A stretch of DNA of 64,000 nucleotides, taken from positions 124,001 to 188,000 of the forward strand of contig NZ_LR027849.1 in the NCBI RefSeq assembly GCF_900607235.1, written 5' to 3'. Shown here in pieces: positions 57,709 to 64,000 of this stretch. The position numbers were made by a program, and so were the translations under genes. The stretch comes from Olivibacter jilunii. GTDB taxonomy: Bacteria; Bacteroidota; Bacteroidia; Sphingobacteriales; Sphingobacteriaceae. The notes under the pieces were generated by a model that worked only from the letters and a program-made list of their open reading frames with translations, was not told the origin of the DNA and searched no databases. Each line of letters opens with the position of its first letter. Position 1 is the first letter of the stretch.

Positions 57709-59241
57709 ATGATGAATACTTTATTTAAAGTGGCCGTTTTTTTACTCGCCACTTCTTCGGAACTGATAGCAAAAGTCATGGATCATCCCGGCAGGGAAGA
57801 AGTGACTATCGATAGGGCCAAATTATTGGATAAGATTAAAGGTGGTTGGGCCGGACAGACGATCGGTGTTTCTTTTGGAAGTTATACCGAATTCCGGCAT
57901 AACGGTACTTTTATCCAGGATTATCAACCGATTCCCTGGAGCGACGGCCAAATTAAGAAGCTGATGCTGGAATGGCCCGATCTCTACGATGATATATATA
58001 TGGACTTGACTTTTGTGGATGTAATCGAACGCTACGGGATTGAGGCGCCGGTGGATTCTTTTGCGCATGCTTTTGCTAATGCCGGCTATAATCTATGGCA
58101 CGCCAATCAAGCCGCGAGATATAATATATTGAACGGGCTGAAGGCGCCCGAATCGGGACATTGGCTGAATAACCCGCACGCGGATGATATCGACTTTCAA
58201 ATAGAAGCGGATTTTGCAGGCTTAATGAGTCCCGGTATGCCGAATGCTGCCTCGGCGCTCAGTGATAAGGTAGGACATATCATGAATTACGGTGATGGTT
58301 GGTATGGTGGGGTATATATGGGAGCCATGTACGCCTTGGCTTTTTTGCATGATGATGTCGGTTTTATAGTGAAGGAAGCTTTGAAGACGATTCCGGTAGA
58401 AAGCAGTTTCTATCAATGCCTCGCGGATGTGATTCGCTGGCACGACCAATATCCCGACGATTGGAAGAAAACCTGGTTTGAAATTCAACGTAAGTGGACG
58501 GAGGAGGTAGGTTGCCCGGAAGGTATTTTTGCTCCGCTTGATATTGACGCCAAGGTGAACGCTGCCTACGTGGTATTGGGCCTGCTTTATGGCAAAGGTG
58601 ATTTTACCAAAACCTTGGAAATTTCAACGCGTGCCGGCCAGGACTCGGATTGTAACCCTTCTTCTGCAGCAGGTGTACTGGGTACTATTTATGGCTATAA
58701 TAAAATTCCGGACTTCTGGAAAAAGGGCTTAAGGGATGTGGAGGATATGGATTTCAAATACACGCGCATGTCGCTCAACAAAGTATACGATATTAGTTAT
58801 AAGCACGCTTTGGAAATGCTACGTAAAAATGGAGGGGTAGTGACACCGACACAAGTAAGGATTCCGGTGGAGCCGATCAAAACCGTAAAATTGGAACAAA
58901 GCTTTGAGGGCGTGTATCCAATTGCAAAGCAAAGCATCAACCAGAGCATTTCCGATGAGTTTTCGTTCGAAGTGGAAGGTACCGGTTTTGTACTGCGGGG
59001 TGCCGCTAATCGGAACGTTGGGGTAGCAGCGGACTATGTTTTTGACGCGGAGTGTTACATTGACGGAAAGTTAATGGAACGAGCAAAGCTGCCGACTGCT
59101 TATCGCACGCGAAGGTATGAGCTTTTCTGGAAATATCAGCTGCCAACGGGAAAACATCAGGTACGTGTACGGATAAAAAACCCAAGTGATAAACATCATG
59201 TGCAGGCCTGGGATTACATTGTGTACAACGAGCGAGACTAA
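57709..59241 (+). CDS. Secreted ADP-ribosylglycohydrolase with C-terminal beta domain (RusGH-like)
   Basis: A 510-residue protein. The N-terminal hydrophobic stretch LFKVAVFLLATSSELIAK suggests export. The ADP-ribosylglycohydrolase fold (about 35-360) has KIKGGWAGQTIGVSFGS, DDIYMDLTF (metal-binding Asp cluster) and TRAGQDSDCNPSSAAGVLGTIYG. Residues about 380-510 form an extra beta-sandwich-like domain. It would release ribose or ADP-ribose outside the cytoplasm. Such a gene is part of the rus ribose-scavenging locus of B. thetaiotaomicron (recollection). Last gene of the locus. Confidence 0.88.
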   Translation: MMNTLFKVAVFLLATSSELIAKVMDHPGREEVTIDRAKLLDKIKGGWAGQTIGVSFGSYTEFRHNGTFIQDYQPIPWSDGQIKKLMLEWPDLYDDIYMDLTFVDVIERYGIEAPVDSFAHAFANAGYNLWHANQAARYNILNGLKAPESGHWLNNPHADDIDFQIEADFAGLMSPGMPNAASALSDKVGHIMNYGDGWYGGVYMGAMYALAFLHDDVGFIVKEALKTIPVESSFYQCLADVIRWHDQYPDDWKKTWFEIQRKWTEEVGCPEGIFAPLDIDAKVNAAYVVLGLLYGKGDFTKTLEISTRAGQDSDCNPSSAAGVLGTIYGYNKIPDFWKKGLRDVEDMDFKYTRMSLNKVYDISYKHALEMLRKNGGVVTPTQVRIPVEPIKTVKLEQSFEGVYPIAKQSINQSISDEFSFEVEGTGFVLRGAANRNVGVAADYVFDAECYIDGKLMERAKLPTAYRTRRYELFWKYQLPTGKHQVRVRIKNPSDKHHVQAWDYIVYNERD

Positions 59242-59244
59242 GTT

Positions 59245-59304
59245 TTTTAACTACAAAATAGATCGATTCGGCTACATCCATTTTTATGCAAATAGGGACT
59301 TTTG
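59245..59304 (+). promoter_or_regulatory. AraC direct-repeat promoter of NmrA-like SDR/AraC operon
   Basis: TTTTAACTACAAA (59245-59257) and ATTCGGCTACATC (59266-59278) are 21 bp apart. The -7 candidate GACTTTTG (59297-59304) starts 46 bp from the C of the distal CTACA (59251), the same as in the promoters at 18232 and 42637. Confidence 0.65.
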
Positions 59305-59325
59305 TACAAATAAAATGCATAAAAA

Positions 59326-60210
59326 ATGAAGATTATAGTAACAGGTTCTTTAGGACATATCGGTAGTCCGCTAACGGAACAATTAGTAAAGAGAGGACAT
59401 GCGGTAACACTTATTAGTAGCAATCCCGATAGGCAAAGGGATATTGAAACACTGGGTGCAAAAGCTGCGATCGGATCTTTGCTTGACAGTGAGTTTCTTG
59501 AACAAGTATTTCTTGGTGCGGATGCAGCCTTTTGTATGATACCGCCCGACTTTACGCAGCCCGATCAAATCGTTTATTACGAATCTACCGGAAAAATATA
59601 TGATCATGCTATACGGAAATCCGGTGTGAAAAGAATTGTTCATTTGAGCAGTTATGGAGCACATTTGCCATCGGCGACCGGCATCATTACGGGTTCTTAT
59701 CGTGTGGAGCAGATGTTGAATAAAATCCCGGCTATTAATTTAACGCATGTTCGTCCAGGTTTTTTTTATTATAATTTGGAGTCTTTTATCGGAATGATTA
59801 AGACAGCAGGATTCATAGGCGCTGTTTATGGCGGTAACGATCGATTACCGATGGTTTCGCCACTGGATATTGCAGATGCCGTAGCGGAAGAGCTAACGCT
59901 TGTAGGGGAAACAAGGCCGATCCGGTATGTGGTCAGCGATGATCGTACGTGCAATGAGGTTGCCACGATTTTGGGTAAGGCAATTGGTATGCCTGATCTG
60001 AAATGGTTAACTTTACCGGAAGATGAGGTGATGAAAAACTTGCGGGATAGAGGAATGCGTCAGGAGACAGCGGAAAAGCTGATCGAATTGGGAATGGCCA
60101 TTCATAACGGAAAATTGCGAGCGGATTTTGACGAGCATCCACCAGCATTTGGGAGGGTATCGCTTGAAAGTTATGCAGAAGAGTTTGCGCATGTTTTTCA
60201 TCGTAACTAA
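59326..60210 (+). CDS. NmrA-like atypical SDR (NAD(P)-binding)
   Basis: A 294-residue atypical SDR. MKIIVTGSLGHIGSPLTEQLVKRGHAVTLISSNPDR has the GxxGxxG cofactor motif (residues 7-13), then LGADAAFCMIPPDF and VKRIVHLSSYGAH. Tyr of the YxxxK triad is not conserved, as usual in NmrA/HSCARG proteins, which may sense NADPH/NADP or reduce quinones and azo dyes. It is 10 bp before AraC paralogue 4, in one operon. Confidence 0.9.
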   Translation: MKIIVTGSLGHIGSPLTEQLVKRGHAVTLISSNPDRQRDIETLGAKAAIGSLLDSEFLEQVFLGADAAFCMIPPDFTQPDQIVYYESTGKIYDHAIRKSGVKRIVHLSSYGAHLPSATGIITGSYRVEQMLNKIPAINLTHVRPGFFYYNLESFIGMIKTAGFIGAVYGGNDRLPMVSPLDIADAVAEELTLVGETRPIRYVVSDDRTCNEVATILGKAIGMPDLKWLTLPEDEVMKNLRDRGMRQETAEKLIELGMAIHNGKLRADFDEHPPAFGRVSLESYAEEFAHVFHRN

Positions 60211-60220
60211 TTAAAAATTT

Positions 60221-61144
60221 ATGTCTGTACCAAGGCGTATTAAATCCATTAGTGAATTTCATAAGCTGCGCAATTTGCCTGAGCCCGAACATCCATTGGT
60301 CAGCGTGGTGGATTATCGGCTCATTCAGCATGATTCTTCTTATGATTGGGACAGCTTGATATTGGACTTTTATTCCATTTCTTTAAAGCGAATGAGCAAT
60401 GCGAAGATACGCTATGGTCAACAGGTGTATGATTTTGATGAGGGGGTGCTATTTTTTATGGCACCCAATCAGGTGTTTAGTATTACGAAAAGTAGCGATG
60501 CTGCTATGCAACATGCCGGCTGGCTACTGCTATTTCATCCGGATTTCCTTTGGAATACATCTTTGGCCAAGGCGATTAAAAAATATGATTTTTTTGATTA
60601 TGCAGTGAATGAGGCTCTATTCCTCTCAGCAAAGGAGGAATCGACCTTAAATGGCATTATTCAAAACATTGAACAGGAATATCAAACGAATATCGACAAA
60701 TTCAGTCAACCTATTATTATTTCTCAAATAGAGACCTTACTTAATTACGCTGATCGCTTCTACCAAAGGCAATTTATCACCCGACAGGTAAGTAACCACC
60801 AAATACTCGATCGGTTGGAACGGCTGCTTGCCGACTATTTCGACGATGGGGATTTAATGCATAAAGGCTTGCCGACTGTAAAATATATATCCGATAGTTT
60901 GCACGTATCGCCTACCTACCTCCGCAACTTGCTCCAGCTATTAACCGGGCAAAGCACGCAATGGCATATACACCATAAAGTCATTGAAATAGCGAAAGAA
61001 CAATTGTCAACAACTGATCGGTCGGTGAGCGAAATAGCCTACAACCTGGGCTTTGAGCATCCGCAAAGCTTCAGTAAGCTCTTCAAAAGTAAAACAAACT
61101 TGACACCCCTAGCTTTTCGGGCTTCATTTAACGGATGGAGTTGA
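60221..61144 (+). CDS. AraC-family regulator (SDR-linked paralogue 4)
   Basis: A 307-residue AraC protein of the four-member subfamily. RIKSISEFHKLRNLPEPEHPLVSVVDYRLI, VYDFDEGVLFFMAPNQ, and helices ISDSLHVSPTYLRNLLQLLTGQS and SVSEIAYNLGFEHPQSFSKLFKSKT. Second gene of the operon with the NmrA-like SDR. It most likely activates its own operon through the repeats at 59245-59278. Confidence 0.93.
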   Translation: MSVPRRIKSISEFHKLRNLPEPEHPLVSVVDYRLIQHDSSYDWDSLILDFYSISLKRMSNAKIRYGQQVYDFDEGVLFFMAPNQVFSITKSSDAAMQHAGWLLLFHPDFLWNTSLAKAIKKYDFFDYAVNEALFLSAKEESTLNGIIQNIEQEYQTNIDKFSQPIIISQIETLLNYADRFYQRQFITRQVSNHQILDRLERLLADYFDDGDLMHKGLPTVKYISDSLHVSPTYLRNLLQLLTGQSTQWHIHHKVIEIAKEQLSTTDRSVSEIAYNLGFEHPQSFSKLFKSKTNLTPLAFRASFNGWS

Positions 61145-61226
61145 TAACATAATACGTTAAACTATCTTAATTGTTAATGTATTGTTAATCCGGTGGGGGA
61201 CCCGCATGACACTGAATCGGCATTTT

Positions 61227-61234
61227 TATATTTG
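61227..61234 (+). promoter_or_regulatory. -7 element TATATTTG of S41 peptidase gene
   Basis: A perfect TAnnTTTG match. Transcription would begin near 61241, which supports ATG 61252 rather than ATG 61240 as the start codon. Confidence 0.5.
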
Positions 61235-61251
61235 TTGGTATGATGTTTAAA

Positions 61252-62244
61252 ATGAACCCTATTAAAATCAAAAAAGCCTTATCAATAGCCTTATTATTGT
61301 TTAGTGCATCCGCAAGTGCACAAACCGTCGGTGTTAAAGATGTACATGATATTGTGCAAAAATTGACAGATCAGTTGGTGGAGGTATATCCGTTTCCCGA
61401 AATATCTGCCAAATATCAGCAAGCCATATTAAGAAATGAAAAGGCTGGTCGTTACGTAGGGTTATCTGAAGATTCGCTGGCTAAGAAGTTAACGGAGGAC
61501 TTACGTACTGTGCATAAAGATGTGCATCTGCGGGTCATGAAAAATGAGGAAACCTATAAGCGTTTATCGGCACCTTCAGGCCGTCGATCGGACGACAGCA
61601 CAGAACTAAAGCGTATGAAAACTCAAAATTACGGCTTTAAAAGTGTACAGATCGATGGTGCTAAATCTACCGCTTATATTGATATCCCCGGTCCGTTTTG
61701 GGGAACACAAGAATCCTTTGAAATGGCATCTGCAGCTATGAATATGGCAGCTCACAGTAAATATGTGATCCTTGATATCCGCCATAATCCAGGTGGTACC
61801 GGTCATATGGGACGTTTTATCGCTTCTTATTTCTATTCGCCCGGAAATGAAAAATTTTATCTGAACGGGTTTTACAAAAATCGTAAAATGGACGAGCAGG
61901 AGTGGACCTATTCGTATGTGCCCGGTAGGAGAAACCCGGATGCTAAAGTATACATTTTGGTGGGGCCTGGAACGGCTTCCGCATCGGAAGGCTTAGCTTA
62001 TGCCATGCAAAAGCTTGGTAGAGCAACCATTGTGGGCGATACCACGGCAGGTGCCGGTATTGCGGGGTCTTTTGTTCCGCTCAAGCGAAATCTGATCGCT
62101 TTTGTTCCGGTAAAGATGGTGGTCGCTCCACATTCCGATGAAGGATGGGAGGGTACCGGTGTCATTCCTGATGTGTTTTCAGGTGATGAGGACGCATTGG
62201 AAATAGCTCGTAAATTGATTGAAAAGGATCGAAAAGATCAATAG
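61252..62244 (+). CDS. S41-family (C-terminal processing-like) peptidase
   Basis: A 330-residue exported protease-like protein. Signal peptide IKKALSIALLLFSASASAQ, then a helical region (DVHDIVQKLTDQLVEVYPFPEISAKYQQAI), and the S41 catalytic domain: YVILDIRHNPGGTGHMGRFIASYF, VGPGTASASEGLAYAMQKLGRATIVGDTTAGAG (Ser nucleophile in ASASEG). No PDZ domain is seen, so it belongs to the short tricorn/IRBP-like group of Bacteroidota. Periplasmic. A terminator follows at 62378. Confidence 0.9.
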   Translation: MNPIKIKKALSIALLLFSASASAQTVGVKDVHDIVQKLTDQLVEVYPFPEISAKYQQAILRNEKAGRYVGLSEDSLAKKLTEDLRTVHKDVHLRVMKNEETYKRLSAPSGRRSDDSTELKRMKTQNYGFKSVQIDGAKSTAYIDIPGPFWGTQESFEMASAAMNMAAHSKYVILDIRHNPGGTGHMGRFIASYFYSPGNEKFYLNGFYKNRKMDEQEWTYSYVPGRRNPDAKVYILVGPGTASASEGLAYAMQKLGRATIVGDTTAGAGIAGSFVPLKRNLIAFVPVKMVVAPHSDEGWEGTGVIPDVFSGDEDALEIARKLIEKDRKDQ

Positions 62245-62377
62245 GATTGAGTAGATCGCCGCGATGGCGATTGCGACCATCATTTTTCTTAACGGCAAAC
62301 AATATGCATTTGGGTCGACGTGAAAATATCAACACTTCTTTGGTTTCGGTCTCAGCTTCGCGTAATAGTAGCTTAAT

Positions 62378-62405
62378 TCGCTAATTAAATCAGCGATTTT
62401 TTTTT
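62378..62405 (+). terminator. Intrinsic terminator
   Basis: TCGCT (62378-62382) and AGCGA (62392-62396) with a 9-base loop, followed by nine T (62397-62405). Confidence 0.65.
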
Positions 62406-62430
62406 GCTTGCTCAAGCTTATTAATTTTTT

Positions 62431-62446
62431 ATATATTCGAATATAT
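62431..62446 (+). promoter_or_regulatory. Perfect 16-bp AT-rich palindrome upstream of sigma factor gene
   Basis: ATATATTCGAATATAT lies 42 bp before the sigma factor start codon. It may be an operator, or it may be chance in AT-rich DNA. Confidence 0.3.
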
Positions 62447-62488
62447 TTAAGTGATCCTTAAATAGAAGCTGATATAAACCTAATCTTC

Positions 62489-63079
62489 ATGAGCGGAAAA
62501 AGAGATCGTGCCTTGTTGCAGCGCTTTATTGCAGGCGATGATTCGGCTTTTGCTGAATTGTACGATGCCTATTGGGAGCGACTTTTTCTGTGCGCCGTCC
62601 GCATTCTGGATAACGAGGATGACGCAGAGGATGCCGTTCAGGATACGTTCGTTTCATGCTGGAAGTATCGGAAATCAATAGAGCATGTTGAAAATATACA
62701 AAGCTATCTATTGGCAATTGTCCGTAACAATGCGGTCAAGATTATTAGGCGCAATATCGAAACTCGTCATTATCTAAGCTCAATTAAGTCTTTTTTTGAT
62801 GAGTTGGCAGGTGCATCGGACGAAGCTTTCATGGCAAAAGGCCTGGAGCAATTCTTTGAGTCTGAAATTGAAAAGTTGCCAACTAAAATGCGGGAGATTT
62901 TCCTGTTAAGCCGTAAAGAGGAGCTCAGTCATAAACAAATTGCCGAACGACTGGGCATATCAAATGAAACGGTAAAAAAGCAGATATACAATTCACTTAA
63001 AACGCTACGCGAAAAATTGAATAAAGACCAGTACAGCGCCTTAATACTGCTGGTGATGATCAAATTCTATTGCTTATAA
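62489..63079 (+). CDS. ECF RNA polymerase sigma-70 factor (FecI-like)
   Basis: A 196-residue ECF sigma factor of the Bacteroidota expansion. Region 2: AFAELYDAYWERLFLCAVRILDNEDDAEDAVQDTFVSCWKYR (about 18-60). Region 4: EIEKLPTKMREIFLLSRKEELSHKQIAERLGISNETVKKQIYNSLKTLREKL (about 129-182). The following gene is its FecR anti-sigma partner, so it likely directs transcription of a SusC/TonB receptor operon beyond the right edge. Confidence 0.95.
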   Translation: MSGKRDRALLQRFIAGDDSAFAELYDAYWERLFLCAVRILDNEDDAEDAVQDTFVSCWKYRKSIEHVENIQSYLLAIVRNNAVKIIRRNIETRHYLSSIKSFFDELAGASDEAFMAKGLEQFFESEIEKLPTKMREIFLLSRKEELSHKQIAERLGISNETVKKQIYNSLKTLREKLNKDQYSALILLVMIKFYCL

Positions 63080-63169
63080 ACCAAATCTTCATTTTTTTTC
63101 AAATTAATCTACCACCATTTCCATTTTTGCTACTCTTATAGGAAAGACCTTTATAAATCATAAATACCG

Positions 63170-64000
63170 ATGACCGAAGAGGAAATCAAAATCTTGCTGG
63201 AACGTTATGCCAAGGATCGATGTACGCCTGATGAAAAAAAATGGGTGGAAGCTTGGTTGCGCCATGTTGAAGAGCAATCGGATTGGTCTTGGAGTAATCG
63301 GGAACACTTGGCCGAGGTGAAGCAGCGTATTGCCGGTAAAATCGAGCAAAGCGTGTCGCTTCGGTTGCGGCGACGCGTACCCGCCTATTACCGTTTCGCT
63401 GCCATTGCGGCCTGCTTTTTAGCGGTAGTGACGGGAATTGTTTTTTGGCAGAAAGCGGAACAGCCGCAATTACAGGCGGACCATATAATCGCTTTACCGG
63501 AGCAGGTTGATGGTGCGCGGCTCACTATGTCTGATGGAACCGAAATTGACCTTGGAAGTTTAAAGGGGGGAGGCGTAAGCCAAACTGAAGCTGGTATCAT
63601 AAAAAAGGGAATGGACAATAGCATCAGTTACGCATATCGGTCAGAGACAGAAGATAGGGCTTCGGAAGAGAAATGGAATACCTTACGAATTCCTCCGGGA
63701 GCCAGCTATCACTTGCTTTTACCCGATGGTAGTAAAGTCTGGCTGAATGCCTGCTCTGAACTTTCTTTTCCTTCCGCCTTCGGGAGGGCAAGTCGAAAGG
63801 TAATATTGAGAGGAGAAGCGTATTTCGAGGTGAAGCAACAAGCACAGCAACCTTTTTTTGTGGAGGCGAATGGGACTATGATAGCGGTAATGGGCACTGC
63901 ATTCAATGTGTCCGCTTATCCGGACGAGAAGGAAGTGCTGACAACGTTAACCGATGGCGCCGTTGCCGTGTCCTTAGCTAAACAGAGAGTGGTATTAGAA
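63170..64000 (+). CDS. FecR-type anti-sigma factor (3' end missing)
   Basis: The frame from ATG 63170 is open to the right edge (277 codons). Cytoplasmic N-terminus MTEEEIKILLERYAKDRCTPDEKKWVEAWL, one membrane helix YYRFAAIAACFLAVVTGIVFWQ (about 73-94), and the periplasmic FecR domain: LRIPPGASYHLLLPDGSKVWLNACSELSFPSAFGRASRKVILRGEAYFEVKQQAQQPFFVEANGTMIAVMGTAFNVSAY. It should bind the upstream sigma factor and relay a signal from a TonB-dependent transducer. Confidence 0.95.
   Translation, partial: MTEEEIKILLERYAKDRCTPDEKKWVEAWLRHVEEQSDWSWSNREHLAEVKQRIAGKIEQSVSLRLRRRVPAYYRFAAIAACFLAVVTGIVFWQKAEQPQLQADHIIALPEQVDGARLTMSDGTEIDLGSLKGGGVSQTEAGIIKKGMDNSISYAYRSETEDRASEEKWNTLRIPPGASYHLLLPDGSKVWLNACSELSFPSAFGRASRKVILRGEAYFEVKQQAQQPFFVEANGTMIAVMGTAFNVSAYPDEKEVLTTLTDGAVAVSLAKQRVVLE

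Noticed and set aside
1-64000. tRNA, rRNA, CRISPR array, phage genes, complete IS element
   Set aside because: Looked for and not seen on either strand.

Overview
The window reads as chromosomal DNA of a Sphingobacteriaceae-type Bacteroidota (Pedobacter, Sphingobacterium, Olivibacter or Parapedobacter-like). Evidence: a SusC/SusD pair, a FecI/FecR-type sigma/anti-sigma pair, a LytS/LytTR two-component pair, large FtsX-like ABC permeases, Bacteroidota -7 promoter elements (TAnnTTTG) ahead of many genes, and few Shine-Dalgarno sequences. I see no rRNA, tRNA, CRISPR array, phage or complete insertion sequence.

Layout. 1-2082: 5' part of a secreted glycosidase-like gene running off the left edge. 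2.2-9.7 kb: three regulator/oxidoreductase pairs (AraC+SDR, Crp-like+SDR, HxlR+nitroreductase) and an ABC permease. 9.7-16.3 kb: envelope and housekeeping genes (permuted-papain-like protein, LpxL-like acyltransferase, outer-membrane proteins, LytS/LytTR pair). 16.5-32.1 kb: a dense array of SDRs, SnoaL-like proteins and small enzymes, each set with its own AraC or TetR regulator; it includes an SDR with an in-frame stop and an SDR fragment. 32.2-38.6 kb: two more ABC permeases. 38.6-49.4 kb: UvrA-like ABC protein with divergent MarR, an SDR-DUF2147-membrane protein-AraC operon, hydrolase with divergent LysR, AraC+siderophore-interacting protein. 49.5-59.2 kb: a ribose/ADP-ribose scavenging locus (helical regulator candidate, ribokinase, sugar permease, SusC, SusD, secreted ADP-ribosylglycohydrolase) laid out like the rus locus of Bacteroides thetaiotaomicron. 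59.3-64 kb: NmrA-like SDR+AraC, S41 peptidase, ECF sigma factor and the start of its FecR partner.

The main result is regulatory. Sites read directly from the sequence fall into repeated, precisely spaced architectures. (1) All three FtsX-like permease genes carry a tandem pair of TGTTCG-N4-CGNACA palindromes (21-22 bp apart), followed after about 53 bp by a sigma-54-like TTGGC-N7-TTG element. (2) SDR/AraC operons carry 21-bp-spaced direct repeats of about TTTTGGCTACAAA, with the -7 box 46 bp beyond the distal CTAC in three of them and a weaker fourth copy. (3) A second AraC subfamily has GTTTGATTTTCGTAA repeats. (4) A TetR gene and the next three genes each carry a 16-bp site YGRAAC-N4-GTTYYA. 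(5) A second TetR locus has a perfect 17-bp inverted repeat overlapping its -7 box. (6) A Crp-like gene and the following SDR share TTACCAWATGGTAA. The region looks like a collection of autonomous regulator-plus-oxidoreductase switches for small, probably reactive or xenobiotic, compounds. Substrates cannot be told from sequence. All functional assignments rest on motif recognition by eye; no search was run.
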